From assembly GCA_025989215.1 (NCBI GenBank), contig JAPDNP010000001.1, positions 1,054,001-1,118,000 on the forward strand: a stretch of DNA of 64,000 nt, written 5' to 3'. The DNA is from Neisseriaceae bacterium JH1-16. GTDB lineage: Bacteria > Pseudomonadota > Gammaproteobacteria > Burkholderiales > Chromobacteriaceae. The notes beneath the pieces were generated by a model that had not been told where the DNA came from, ran no database searches, and saw only the letters and a list, made by a program, of their open reading frames with translations. Made by a program: the position numbers and the translations under genes. Shown piece after piece: positions 28,369 through 38,270 of the stretch. Each line of letters begins with the position of its first letter. Position 1 is the first letter of the stretch.

Positions 28369-29732
28369 GGTGCAAGTTCGACGCGCTGCAGGTAGTCGGG
28401 CACGCAGACGCTCCAGTGCAGTTCCGTGGCGATGCGCCTTCTGAGGGCATCGGACGCGTCGGGCTCGCCATGGATGACGAAAGTCTGCTGCGGCGCGCTG
28501 CGAAAGCCTTGCAGCCAGCTCAGTATCTCGCCAGCATCGGCGTGAGCGGAGAAGTTCTGCAAGCTTTCCACGCTGGCACGGATCGGCACGTCTTCGCCGA
28601 AGATCCGCACGCTGTCGGTGCCGCCAACAATGGCGGCACCGCGGGTGCCTCCGGCTTGGAAACCCGTGAACACGATGGCGTTGCGCGGGTCGGGGGCAAA
28701 GGTCTTCAGGTGGTGCAAGATCCGCCCGCCGGTGGCCATGCCGCTGGCGGCCAGGATGATCATCGGTCCGCGCTGCTCATTGAGCCAGATTGATTCTTCC
28801 GCGGAGTGGATGATCTTGGCGGTGCGGCACATTGCTTCGCATTGCGCCGGGCTGAGTCGGTGCTCGCCCAGGTGGCGCACGAAGATTTCGGTGGCATCCA
28901 CGGCCATCGGGCTATTCAGATAGACCGGGACCGGCGGGATCTCACCTGAACTCTGCAACTGATGGATCAGATACAACAGACTTTGTGCTCGACCGACCGC
29001 GAAAGTAGGGATCAGCACCACGCCTGCATGGGCGACGGTGCGGCGGATGATCTGCCCCAGACGGGCGTGGGGGTCTTCCGCTTCGTGCTGCCGGTTGCCA
29101 TAGGTGGACTCGACCAACAGCCAGTCAGCCTGGGTGATGTGAGCCGGCGGTTTCATCACCAGATCGGCCGGTCGGCCTAGGTCTCCGGAGAACAGGATGC
29201 GTCGCCCGCCAATACCGATCTCGACCATGGCCGCTCCGACGATATGGCCGGCGGGATGGAAACGCAGCGTCAGGCCAGGGGCCAGCTCGATCTCACTGCC
29301 GAAGGCACAAGCATGTAGTTGGGGCAGGCAGTGGACGGCATCGGCCTCGGTATAGAGCGGCAGGGCCGGGTCGTGCTTGGAGGAGTGGCGGTGGTTGGCA
29401 TAGCCCGCCTCCTCTTCGAGCAGGTGGCCGCTGTCCGGCAGCAGGATGCCGCACAGGTCGCGGGTGCCAGAAGTACAGTAGACCGGCCCCTTGAAGCCTT
29501 CCCGGACCAACAGGGGCAGGTAGCCCGAGTGGTCGAGGTGAGCATGGGTCAGGATAACTGCATCGATGCCGGCAGGCTCGATGGGCAGGGGCGCCCAGTT
29601 GCGCAGTCGCATCAGCTTCCAGCCCTGGAACAAGCCGCAATCGATCAAAAGCCGCTTGCCGGCGACTTTCAGCAGGTATTTGGAACCGGTCACCGTGCCG
29701 GTGCCACCGAGAAACTGCAGTTGCAAGTCCAT
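28365..29732 (-). CDS. Beta-CASP metallo-beta-lactamase RNase
   Basis: A 455-residue MBL-fold hydrolase of the RNA-processing type. Metal ligands lie in LTHAHLDHSGYLPLL, a His in HPAGHIVGAA and ILFSGDLG. Beta-CASP motifs include STYGNR, PTFAVGRAQ and FSAHADAGEIL. First gene of the operon with AMP phosphorylase, prs, clpP-like and usp, and it has a perfect FNR-like box about 130-140 bp upstream. It likely cuts RNA and could feed nucleotides to the next enzymes. Confidence 0.9.
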   Translation of the reverse strand: MDLQLQFLGGTGTVTGSKYLLKVAGKRLLIDCGLFQGWKLMRLRNWAPLPIEPAGIDAVILTHAHLDHSGYLPLLVREGFKGPVYCTSGTRDLCGILLPDSGHLLEEEAGYANHRHSSKHDPALPLYTEADAVHCLPQLHACAFGSEIELAPGLTLRFHPAGHIVGAAMVEIGIGGRRILFSGDLGRPADLVMKPPAHITQADWLLVESTYGNRQHEAEDPHARLGQIIRRTVAHAGVVLIPTFAVGRAQSLLYLIHQLQSSGEIPPVPVYLNSPMAVDATEIFVRHLGEHRLSPAQCEAMCRTAKIIHSAEESIWLNEQRGPMIILAASGMATGGRILHHLKTFAPDPRNAIVFTGFQAGGTRGAAIVGGTDSVRIFGEDVPIRASVESLQNFSAHADAGEILSWLQGFRSAPQQTFVIHGEPDASDALRRRIATELHWSVCVPDYLQRVELAP

Positions 29733-29859
29733 CGCTTTACCCCGCCCATGCGTGGATCATTATCGCTCAGCGTGTTACGCCGTCAGCGAGTCGCCCTTAC
29801 ATGGTAGTTGGCAGTACTGGTGGCGTGCTCTAACTATGAAGCAACTCCGGGATGGGAAG

Positions 29860-29873
29860 TTGATGTATATCAA
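29860..29873. promoter_or_regulatory. Perfect FNR/ANR box upstream of the RNase operon
   Basis: TTGATGTATATCAA matches TTGAT-N4-ATCAA exactly. It lies between the diverse minus-strand genes at 29732 and 29970 and most probably controls the operon starting at 29732. Confidence 0.65.
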
Positions 29874-29969
29874 GTGCTTGGATGTAGGGTGGACGCATGG
29901 TTTTCACCATGATCTGGGACATCGGCTTTGTCTGCCGACATCTCGACCGGCTCGGTTCATCTGCGGACC

Positions 29970-31220
29970 TCAGCTCAGCGCCCAGCCTAGCCAGGCCGCG
30001 CCGATGACCAGACACAACCCTGGAATTACCAGGGAGGCAAAGGCCCGGCTGCCATTGGTATAGGCGAGGATGACCTTGGTCAGACTGTTGCTCGTCAGGC
30101 TGAGCATGATCGGCACCGCCGCCGCCCTGGCATCCAATTTTCCCGCCTCGACCAGCGAGGCGACCGAGGCTGAGCTTGAGTGAGCGTCCGCCAAGCCGCC
30201 GATTGTGGTGGCGACGAGCACGCCGTTGCGTCCCAGCCAATCGTTCAGCGCCGCCGAGACGAACAGAATTGCGACGATGATCACGGTCAACCCCAGCGAT
30301 GTTTTGAGGTGGAACGATCGATCCGGTTCGAGCCGCTCGGGCAGGGGTTGCTTGTGAGCGCTGTAGGCGAAGAACAGGCCGCAGGCAATCGCCATTGCGC
30401 AACCCAGACCCAGGGGAAGAGCCATCGCCACGAGTACTGGACGGCTGATGGCGCCCAGCAGCAAGGCCATCTGCACCATGGTGGCAATGGTCGAGAACAG
30501 GGCGCCGGTCACTGCGGCATGGAGCAGCACAGGGTGCTGCTTGGCGCGAACACCCATAGTACTGATGGTGGCCGCGCTGGAAACGAAGCCGGAAATCAGG
30601 CCCGCCAGCGGCAGACCGATACGCGGCCCGGCCACCCGCAGCGCATAGTGGCCGATCGTGCCAATGGTCATGATCAGCACCACGAACTTCCAGACGATAC
30701 GCGGGTTGAACGCATTGAAGGGACCTAGATAGCGGTCGGGCATCAAGGGCAGGATGACCAGGGCGGCGGCGGCCATCACCAGCGTATCGTTCAGTTCCTG
30801 CTCACTGAGGCTGATCGTGACCAGACTGTGTAGATAGGTGCGGGAGGCGAGTAATATGGCGACGATGACCGCGATGGCAGAGGCGAGGATCGGCGTGCGT
30901 ATGCACAAGGCACCTAGCAGTAGAGTCAGGACCAGAGCGCATTCGGTGGTCAGGCCGGGGTCAGCCTGGCGGCTGCGCCAGTAGGCGATAGCCAGCATCG
31001 CGCTCAGACCGAGTATTAGTGCGGGGAGTAGCCAGTCGCCGCCGAGCTTGGCGGCCACCGCGCCGAGCAGGGCTACGATACTGAAAGTGCGCACTCCGGC
31101 GGGGGCCCGCTTGGCGCCATGGCCTTTACGGCGCTCGCGTTCGGCTCCGATCAAAAGACCGATGCCGAGCGCGGCCGCCAGCTGAAATGCGGTGGTGTCG
31201 AGAGGAGAGGAAAAGGGCAT
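29970..31220 (-). CDS. MgtC/DUF4010-family membrane protein
   Basis: A 416-residue inner-membrane protein. The N-terminal MgtC-like part (LGIGLLIGAERERR with RAPAGVRTFSIVALLGA) is followed by a DUF4010 half, about 11 helices in all. The start ATG at 31220 follows AAGGCGACCCC; an upstream in-frame extension to 31346 is polar and unlikely. Function unknown. It ends about 240 bp before the RNase operon on the same strand. Confidence 0.85.
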   Translation of the reverse strand: MPFSSPLDTTAFQLAAALGIGLLIGAERERRKGHGAKRAPAGVRTFSIVALLGAVAAKLGGDWLLPALILGLSAMLAIAYWRSRQADPGLTTECALVLTLLLGALCIRTPILASAIAVIVAILLASRTYLHSLVTISLSEQELNDTLVMAAAALVILPLMPDRYLGPFNAFNPRIVWKFVVLIMTIGTIGHYALRVAGPRIGLPLAGLISGFVSSAATISTMGVRAKQHPVLLHAAVTGALFSTIATMVQMALLLGAISRPVLVAMALPLGLGCAMAIACGLFFAYSAHKQPLPERLEPDRSFHLKTSLGLTVIIVAILFVSAALNDWLGRNGVLVATTIGGLADAHSSSASVASLVEAGKLDARAAAVPIMLSLTSNSLTKVILAYTNGSRAFASLVIPGLCLVIGAAWLGWALS

Positions 31221-31880
31221 GGGGTCGCCTTGTTGAGGGGGCGATCTGCCTGGGGCAGTCAGCGGATCGGTGCGGATAGGTTTATTGTCAGCATGGTCGA
31301 GGGATTCGGTTCGGCCAACCTGAGACGGTCTGTCCTGCCATGGCATGGGGCGTGATGGCCGTGAGGCGGGGTTATGTAACTCCTACTAGAGGCGCAGTGG
31401 CGATCATGAGCATCCGGATTTTTTGATCAGCTGCGGCCCCGCTCGATGGCGGTCATTGGCGGCTCGGCCCGGAAGCACAGTTATTGCACAGGCCGAGGGC
31501 AACGGTCCTATCCCAGGCGGTGCCGATCGTCGAATGAGCCTGCGCCGCTATCCAGGCAGTGCTTCGCTTGTGAGGGAAATGCGACTGGCACACCGCGATA
31601 TACCGACGCGAATCTGCTATGTATTAGGGGGCTGCAGCCCAGGAACGACCGAGATGGCGTGCTCAACAGTCAGGCTGACCTTGATCTGATCTGGATCAAT
31701 TTCGCTGGATGCTGAGCGACGTAGCTTTGGGAGGCTACGCTGATCACTGTGGCGATACGGTCAAGCCTGAGGCCGTGTCAGGAAGGGCGCTTGGTGATCC
31801 TGCGGATTGGTGCGTGATGCATCGGCGTCACGGAGAGCGGTCCGCATCCGAGCCGGCACTCAGGCCACGAGGAGTCCCTC
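31221..31880. other. Intergenic region between DUF4010 gene and PHA synthase
   Basis: A divergent promoter region of about 660 bases without a gene I can support. It contains the FNR-like site at 31686-31699 and a short inverted repeat GTAGC(T)-N8-GCTAC around 31723-31739. Confidence 0.45.
31686..31699. promoter_or_regulatory. FNR/ANR-like box upstream of PHA synthase
   Basis: CTGATCTGGATCAA matches TTGAT-N4-ATCAA with one mismatch, about 185 bp before the ATG at 31881. Confidence 0.45.
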
Positions 31881-33863
31881 ATGCAGCGCGTACCCGTCTC
31901 CATCCTTCCGCTCGCAACTTTCCCTTCACGCGACCCGGCGTTGCGGGCTCCAGACTCTCCACGTCACAAAGCCAATTCGACTCCGACCCTGCCGTTCGGC
32001 TCGTTGCCGAACTGGCATGAGTCATTCACTGCGTGGTGCAATTATTGGCGGAGTTGTTTGCTGTCCTGCCCGCCGGCAACCGACCCGCATGATGAGTGGA
32101 ACAGAGGCGGAACACTGCCGCGAGGGGCCGATATTCGGGAGAGTATCGATCCACCTAGTAGTACCGACCGGCTGCTGCATGCTGCGATGGGGCAGTTATC
32201 CTGGGGTATCTCTCCGGCTGCGCTGGGGCTTGCTTATGCCGACTGGGCATTTCACTTTGCTGTTTCGCCGGGGAAATGGCGACGACTGCAGGAAAAAACC
32301 GTCCGCAAGGCCATCCGTTTCGCCACCTATGCGCTGGAGGGGGCGGCGGTCCCGAGTTGTCCGCTATGTATCGAGCCACTGCCGCAAGACCAGCGTTTTT
32401 GCGGTGAGGCATGGCAACGCTGGCCGTTCAAGCTGATTTATCAGGGTTTTCTGCTGCAACAGCAATGGTGGCATAACGCGACGACGGGTATCGGCGGCGT
32501 TTCTGCACACCACGAGCAGGTCGTCTCCTTCGTGGCACGGCAGCTGCTCGATACGGTTTCGCCCGTCAATTTCATCGCGACCAATCCGGAGGTGTTCGAG
32601 GCAACCGTGCGTAGCGGCGGGCTGAACCTGCTGCAAGGCGCCAGCAACTTTCTGGTGGATTGGGAGCGTACCATCGGCGGCAAGCCGCCGGTCGGTGCCG
32701 AGGATTTCCAGCCGGGGCTGCAAGTCGCCGTGACGCCGGGGCAGGTCGTCTATTGCAACCGGTTGATCGAATTGATCCAGTACGCGCCGCACACCGAGCA
32801 GGTGAATGCCGAGCCCATACTCATCGTGCCGGCCTGGATCATGAAGTACTACGTCCTCGACCTGTCGCCCGCCAATTCATTGGTGAAGTACCTGGTGGAG
32901 CGCGGCCACACCGTATTCATGATCTCCTGGCACAACCCGCAGGCCGCGGATCGCGACCTCGGCATGGATGACTACCTGCGCCTCGGTGTGCTCGACGCAT
33001 TGGGGGCGGTGCGGGCCATCGTGCCAGAGCAGCCGGTGAACATGGTTGGCTATTGTCTGGGCGGGACCCTACTGGCGATTGCCGCCGCCTATCTCGCCGG
33101 CCGGGGTGATGCTTCGATCAACTCGCTCACGCTGCTGGCCGCCCAGACCGATTTCACCGAGGCGGGCGAGTTGACGCTGTTCATCGACGACAGTCAGCTC
33201 AATTACCTCGAAGACATCATGTGGGATCAGGGGTATCTCGATACCCGGCAGATGGCGGGGGTCTTCCAGTTGCTGCGTTCCAATGACCTTATCTGGTCGC
33301 GCGTGGTGCACGAATACCTGATGGGGCGGCGCGAGCCGTTGATCGACCTGATGGCCTGGAATGCGGATGCCACACGGATGCCGTACCGGATGCACAGCGA
33401 GTATCTGCGGCGCCTGTTTCTGGATAACGATCTGTTCGAGGGGCGCTACAAGGTCGATGGCCACTCCATCGTGCTGAGCGATATTCGGGCGCCGATCTTC
33501 GTGGTGTCCACCGAAGGCGACCATGTCGCGCCATGGCGCTCGGTCTACAAGATTCATCTCATCAGCGAGACGGAGGTGACCTTCGTCCTGACAAGCGGCG
33601 GACATAACGCGGGCATCGTCAACGAGCCCGGCCACCACGGTCGGCATTTCCGCATCGCTCGTCGCGCGGCCGGCGAGAAATACAGCGACCCGGATAACTG
33701 GGCACACACCGCCGCCGCGACGGCGGGCTCCTGGTGGCCGGCATGGGCCGCATGGCTGGAGCAGCGCTCCGGCGGGCCTACCTCACCACCTGCGCTCGGA
33801 TCACCGGAGCAAGGCTATGCCCCATTGGGGCCGGCGCCGGGCCGCTACGTGCTTGAGCGGTAG
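31881..33863 (+). CDS. phaC: Poly(3-hydroxyalkanoate) polymerase (PhaC, class I-like)
   Basis: A 660-residue synthase that polymerises hydroxyacyl-CoA to PHA granules. The lipase-like box GYCLGG supplies the nucleophilic Cys (about residue 393). The Asp is in EGDHVAPW and the His in SGGHNAGIVNEPG. The N-terminal 150 residues include the usual PhaC N domain (HNATTGIGGVSAHHEQVVSF onward) preceded by a low-complexity leader. Start ATG with GAGGAG. Followed by the Pat-like gene; no phaA, phaB or phasin nearby, so precursors come from elsewhere. Confidence 0.9.
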   Translation: MQRVPVSILPLATFPSRDPALRAPDSPRHKANSTPTLPFGSLPNWHESFTAWCNYWRSCLLSCPPATDPHDEWNRGGTLPRGADIRESIDPPSSTDRLLHAAMGQLSWGISPAALGLAYADWAFHFAVSPGKWRRLQEKTVRKAIRFATYALEGAAVPSCPLCIEPLPQDQRFCGEAWQRWPFKLIYQGFLLQQQWWHNATTGIGGVSAHHEQVVSFVARQLLDTVSPVNFIATNPEVFEATVRSGGLNLLQGASNFLVDWERTIGGKPPVGAEDFQPGLQVAVTPGQVVYCNRLIELIQYAPHTEQVNAEPILIVPAWIMKYYVLDLSPANSLVKYLVERGHTVFMISWHNPQAADRDLGMDDYLRLGVLDALGAVRAIVPEQPVNMVGYCLGGTLLAIAAAYLAGRGDASINSLTLLAAQTDFTEAGELTLFIDDSQLNYLEDIMWDQGYLDTRQMAGVFQLLRSNDLIWSRVVHEYLMGRREPLIDLMAWNADATRMPYRMHSEYLRRLFLDNDLFEGRYKVDGHSIVLSDIRAPIFVVSTEGDHVAPWRSVYKIHLISETEVTFVLTSGGHNAGIVNEPGHHGRHFRIARRAAGEKYSDPDNWAHTAAATAGSWWPAWAAWLEQRSGGPTSPPALGSPEQGYAPLGPAPGRYVLER

Positions 33864-33941
33864 GCGGTAGGGGCAGTGGTTGGCCGAAGGGGGTCACCAG
33901 GGACGGGCTCTGTCCGGCAGTCGCAAGCAGAAGGAATAAGC

Positions 33942-36626
33942 ATGACCATCCGCAATCTCGATCACCTGTTACGCCCTCGCTCGGTGGTGGTCATCGGCGC
34001 CTCGGCTCGGGAACACAGCGTCGGCGCCACCGTGCTGAAAAACCTGCTACACGGCGGTTTCGGTGGCGCCGTTCTGGCGGTCAATCCCAAATACCGGACG
34101 CTGGCAGGCATCCAGGTCTATGCCAGCGTGAAGGCACTACCTGTCACGCCCGAGTTGGCGGTCATCTGCACGCCGCCGGCGACGATCCCAACCCTGATCG
34201 CCGAACTGGGCGAGCACGGCACCAAGGCGGCGATCGTGCTGACGGCGGGGCTGACACAGGCCCGAGACGGTGACGGGCGCAGTATTACAGCCGCGATGCT
34301 GGAGGCTGCCAAGCCGCACCTGCTGCGCATCGTTGGTCCCAATTGCGTCGGGGTGCTGGTACCGAGCATCGGCCTGAACGCCAGCTTCGCTCAGATTGGT
34401 GCCTTGCCCGGCAGACTCGCCTTCGTTTCCCAGTCGGGGGCTCTGACCGCCGCGGTGCTCGACTGGGCCAGCGCCGAGGGCATCGGTTTTTCCCATTTCG
34501 TGTCACTGGGGGACGGTGCGGACGTGGATTTCGGCGACATGCTCGACTATCTGGCCAGTGATGGCGGCACCAGCGCTATCCTGCTGTACGTCGAGTCGAT
34601 CCGCGCTGCACGCAAATTCATGTCCGCGGCCCGCGCGGCGGCGCGCAACAAACCGGTGGTGGTGGTCAAGGCAGGCCGTGCGCCAGAAGGGGCCAGAGCG
34701 GCGGCCTCTCATAGCGGGGCGCTGGCCGGGGCGGACGATGTCTACGACGCGGCGATCCGACGGGCCGGCCTGCTGCGCGTCTATTCCACCGACGAGCTGT
34801 TCAACGCCGTGGAGACGTTAGCGCGGTCCCGGCCGATGCTGGGCGATGCGCTAACCATCATGACTAACGGCGGCGGTGCTGGCGTGCTGGCCACCGATGC
34901 GCTGGTGCTGGGCGGCGGACGGCTCGCCTCGCTGTCCGAGACGACGGCGGATCGGTTGCGCGCCGTGCTGCCGTCGACCGCTTCGGTCGACAACCCGGTG
35001 GACATCATCGGCGACGCGCCTGGGGAGCGCTATGTGGCGGCCCTGCAGGCACTGCGGGACGATCCTGCCACAGGGGCGGTACTCTTCATCCATGCGCCGA
35101 CCGCGATCGTGCCCACCGCCGACATCGCCACCGCCGTGCTGCCGCTGGTGCGTGAGTTTCCCGTTAATGTGTTCACCAGCTGGCTGGGTGGCGAGAGCGT
35201 CGCCGAAGCGCGCCGGCTGTTCCACGATGCAGGGATGCCCACCTATGACACGCCGGAACAGGCGGTACGCGGTTTTCTGCAGGCGGTGGAGTACCGCCGC
35301 AACCAGGATCTGCTGATGGAGACACCGCCGTCCATGGCCGAGCCGGGCGGCAAGGACCCGGCCGCAGCGCGGGCGGTGATCCAGGCTACGCTGGCCGCCG
35401 GCCGCACGGTGCTGAGCGAGCCGGAGTCGAAGGCAGTGCTCGCGGCCTATGGCATCCCGGTGGTGGATACGCGGATCGCACCGACCGTCGACGAGGCCGT
35501 CCGGATCGCGACCGAGCTGGGCTTTCCGGTTGCACTGAAAACCCTCTCGCCCGACATCACGCACAAATCCGACGTAGGGGGCGTGGCGCTCAATCTGGCA
35601 ACGGCCGAGCAGGTGCGCCAAGGCGCACAGGCGATGGAACGTCAAGTGTGCACGCAACGGCCGCAGGCCCAGCTGAGCGGCTTTACCGTCCAGCGCATGG
35701 CGCCGACTTCCGATGCCATTGAACTGATCGTCGGCGTGGCCACTGATGCGGTGTTCGGCCCGGTGATCCTGTTCGGCCACGGCGGCACTGCCGTCGAGGC
35801 AATAGGCGACCATGCTATTGGCCTTCCGCCGCTCAACGCGACGCTGGCCCGCGATCTGGTATCCCGTACCCGGGTGGCTCGCTTGCTGCGGGGCTACCGC
35901 AACCGGCCGGCGGTGCCCCATGACGCGGTCGAGCAGACCCTGGTACAGCTGTCCCAGTTGCTGTGCGAACAACCCGAGATACGCGAGATCGACATCAACC
36001 CCCTGCTGGCGGATGAGCACGGCGTGCTGGCGCTGGATGCCCGGATCGTGGTTGCTCCCATCGAGGTCGCGGCTCCGGAGCGGCTGGTGATCCGGCCCTA
36101 TCCCAAGGAGCTGGAGGAGTCCTTGACCTGGAACGGTGTCAGCGTGCTGCTGCGACCGATCCGGCCCGAGGATGAGCCACGTTATAGCGATTTTTTGAAA
36201 GCTTTGACCGCGCAGGACATGCATTTTCGTTTTTTCGACACGCTGCGGCAGCTGCCTCACTCTCAGCTTGCCCGGCTGACTCAGATCGATTACGACCGGG
36301 AAATGGCCTTCGTCGCCATGGGGGTCGACGAGCAGGGCCGCGAATGCCTACTGGGCACGGTGCAGGCAATGGCCGATCCCGACAATCAGCGCGCCGAGTT
36401 CGCAATCGCGGTGCGCTCCGGCCTGCAGGGGCACGGGCTGGGCACCATCCTGCTCCGGAAAATCATTCGTTATTGCTACCAGCGTGGTACCGCGGAGCTG
36501 GTCGGGGAGGTGCTGGCCGAGAATACGCAGATGCTGGCGCTGGCCAAAGAGGCCGGCTTTCGAGCGCGGCGGGATACGGACTCAGCCGGCGTGGTCCGGG
36601 TCAGTCTGGCACTGCAGACGCGCTGA
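33942..36626 (+). CDS. Pat-type acyl-CoA synthetase (ADP-forming) / GNAT acetyltransferase
   Basis: An 894-residue fusion. CoA-binding domain (about residues 1-130; RPRSVVVIGASAREHSVGAT), succinyl-CoA-ligase-like domain (about 150-290), ATP-grasp region (about 480-700; FPVALKTLSPDITHKSDVGG) and a C-terminal GNAT domain (about 730-890) with the acetyl-CoA loop VRSGLQGHGLGTILL. This is the layout of Pat/YfiQ protein lysine acetyltransferases. GNAT and pseudo-synthetase parts are both intact. Start ATG preceded by AAGGAA. The setting beside PHA synthase and formate dehydrogenase suggests control of acetyl-CoA metabolism. Confidence 0.88.
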   Translation: MTIRNLDHLLRPRSVVVIGASAREHSVGATVLKNLLHGGFGGAVLAVNPKYRTLAGIQVYASVKALPVTPELAVICTPPATIPTLIAELGEHGTKAAIVLTAGLTQARDGDGRSITAAMLEAAKPHLLRIVGPNCVGVLVPSIGLNASFAQIGALPGRLAFVSQSGALTAAVLDWASAEGIGFSHFVSLGDGADVDFGDMLDYLASDGGTSAILLYVESIRAARKFMSAARAAARNKPVVVVKAGRAPEGARAAASHSGALAGADDVYDAAIRRAGLLRVYSTDELFNAVETLARSRPMLGDALTIMTNGGGAGVLATDALVLGGGRLASLSETTADRLRAVLPSTASVDNPVDIIGDAPGERYVAALQALRDDPATGAVLFIHAPTAIVPTADIATAVLPLVREFPVNVFTSWLGGESVAEARRLFHDAGMPTYDTPEQAVRGFLQAVEYRRNQDLLMETPPSMAEPGGKDPAAARAVIQATLAAGRTVLSEPESKAVLAAYGIPVVDTRIAPTVDEAVRIATELGFPVALKTLSPDITHKSDVGGVALNLATAEQVRQGAQAMERQVCTQRPQAQLSGFTVQRMAPTSDAIELIVGVATDAVFGPVILFGHGGTAVEAIGDHAIGLPPLNATLARDLVSRTRVARLLRGYRNRPAVPHDAVEQTLVQLSQLLCEQPEIREIDINPLLADEHGVLALDARIVVAPIEVAAPERLVIRPYPKELEESLTWNGVSVLLRPIRPEDEPRYSDFLKALTAQDMHFRFFDTLRQLPHSQLARLTQIDYDREMAFVAMGVDEQGRECLLGTVQAMADPDNQRAEFAIAVRSGLQGHGLGTILLRKIIRYCYQRGTAELVGEVLAENTQMLALAKEAGFRARRDTDSAGVVRVSLALQTR

Positions 36627-36830
36627 CGGGGTCGGTGTTTTTCCCATTCCCGGCAAAGCTGGATGGTGCTTCGCCTGCCACGGAGTCACGATGTCAAATG
36701 CGGCTCCGGCACGGTCGGGCAAGGCGCCGATCACCGAGCGTTTCCGTTGGCGGTGCTAGCTATAGTGAGGCAGGTGCGGTCCGCAAGTGCGGTGCGATGT
36801 CTCATCTCCTTTGCGTAAGGAGCCCTTTCT

Positions 36831-38270
36831 GTGAAGTCTATCCAGCGCCATGCCGCCGCCCATACCTTCTATCACCTCGCCGGGGTACCGCTGAGTGGCC
36901 TCGCCTGCGGTGGGCTGGCCTGCTTCGCAGCCCGGGCCTGCGAGCCGGCTCGCTGGCGTCGGGCGAGCGGACAGGCACCACCCATTTATTGCCTCGGCCA
37001 ATGCTACGCCGGCCCCAGCGACACGGAGCACGATGCGCGCCCGACAATCGGCTGCCACAGTCGGCAGTGCGTGTTGCTCGACAATGTACTGGCCGGCGGC
37101 GTGCGTGAGCTGACAGCCTATCTGGCCGGTGACGGCGGGGCGGCACTCGCCATGGCGCAGCGCATGGCGCCGGACGAGCTGGTGCGACTTGTCGAGACCT
37201 CCGGCTTGCGCGGGCGCGGAGGCGCGGGATTTCCGGCCGGGCGCAAGTGGCGGGCCGTGGCGACGCAGGCCGCGCCGCTCAAGTATCTGGTGGTGAATGC
37301 TGACGAAGGTGATCCGGGGACGTTTTCTGACCGTTTCCTGCTCGAGGACGACCCGTTCTGCCTGATCGAGGCGGTGCTGATCGCCGCTCAGGCGGTCGGC
37401 GCGAGCAGGGGCTATCTGTACCTGCGCAAGGAATACCCGCGCGCGGCACAGGTATTCGCCGATGCACTAGACCAAGCCAGGACCGCCGGCTGGCTGGGGG
37501 CAGCGTTCGACCTGGAACTGGTGGCGGGCGAGGGCAGCTATCTGTGCGGCGAGGAGACGGCGCTGCTCAACGCGCTGGAAGGGCGCCGTCCGGAGGTACG
37601 GCTGCGCCCGCCGCAGATCACCGAGCAGGGTCTGTTCGGCCAACCTACGCTGGTGCACAACGTCGAGACACTGTGCACTGTGCCGTGGATCGTGCGCCAC
37701 GGCGCCGAGGCGTACGCGGCGCTTGGCTTTGCGCAGAGCCGCGGCACCAAGCTGCTATCGCTCAACTCACTGTTCCGCCGCCCCGGGCTGTATGAGGTTG
37801 AGTTCGGCCTGACGCTGGCCGACGTGGTGGAGGAGTTGGGCGGTGGCCTGCGGCAGGGCACCCTCAAGGGGTTGATGGTGGGCGGTCCGCTGGCAGGGCT
37901 GGTGCCGCCGGCCTTGCTATCTACGCGGCTTGACTACGAGGAGATGCAGGCGATCGGCTGTGCAGTCGGTCACGGTGGCGTGATCGCCTTCGCGGACGAT
38001 ACCCCGCTGGCCGAGCTGGCCGCCGAGGTGTTCCGCTTTGGTGCCAGGGAGTCCTGCGGCAAGTGCACCCCGTGCCACCTGGGTACACCTGTTCTGGCCG
38101 AACGGCTGCAGGCGATTGCCGCTGGGCAGCGCATGGACAGGGGGGATTACCACGCCCTGCTCGATGCGCTGGCCGCCACCAGCCTGTGCGGTCACGGGCG
38201 TGGCTTGGCTGAATTCGCCCAGGCGCTCGAGCGTCATTACCCCGGGGAGCTGCAGTCATGGTTCAACTGA
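36831..38270 (+). CDS. fdsB: NAD-linked formate dehydrogenase, flavoprotein (NuoF-like) subunit
   Basis: A 479-residue diaphorase subunit. A short NuoE-like N-terminus (YCLGQCYAGP) leads to the NuoF core: NADH site GLRGRGGAGFPAGRKW, FMN site NADEGDPGTFSDR and GEETALLNALEG, and the 4Fe-4S motif ESCGKCTPCHLGT with a distal Cys (SLCGHG). Start GTG with AAGGAG eight bases upstream. Its end overlaps the catalytic subunit by 13 bp. It passes electrons from formate to NAD in the cytosol. Confidence 0.88.
   Translation: MKSIQRHAAAHTFYHLAGVPLSGLACGGLACFAARACEPARWRRASGQAPPIYCLGQCYAGPSDTEHDARPTIGCHSRQCVLLDNVLAGGVRELTAYLAGDGGAALAMAQRMAPDELVRLVETSGLRGRGGAGFPAGRKWRAVATQAAPLKYLVVNADEGDPGTFSDRFLLEDDPFCLIEAVLIAAQAVGASRGYLYLRKEYPRAAQVFADALDQARTAGWLGAAFDLELVAGEGSYLCGEETALLNALEGRRPEVRLRPPQITEQGLFGQPTLVHNVETLCTVPWIVRHGAEAYAALGFAQSRGTKLLSLNSLFRRPGLYEVEFGLTLADVVEELGGGLRQGTLKGLMVGGPLAGLVPPALLSTRLDYEEMQAIGCAVGHGGVIAFADDTPLAELAAEVFRFGARESCGKCTPCHLGTPVLAERLQAIAAGQRMDRGDYHALLDALAATSLCGHGRGLAEFAQALERHYPGELQSWFN

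Noticed and set aside
34851-36260. 469-codon open frame on the minus strand
   Set aside because: Antisense shadow of the Pat-like gene in GC-rich DNA; Arg/His/Gln-rich composition, no ribosome site.
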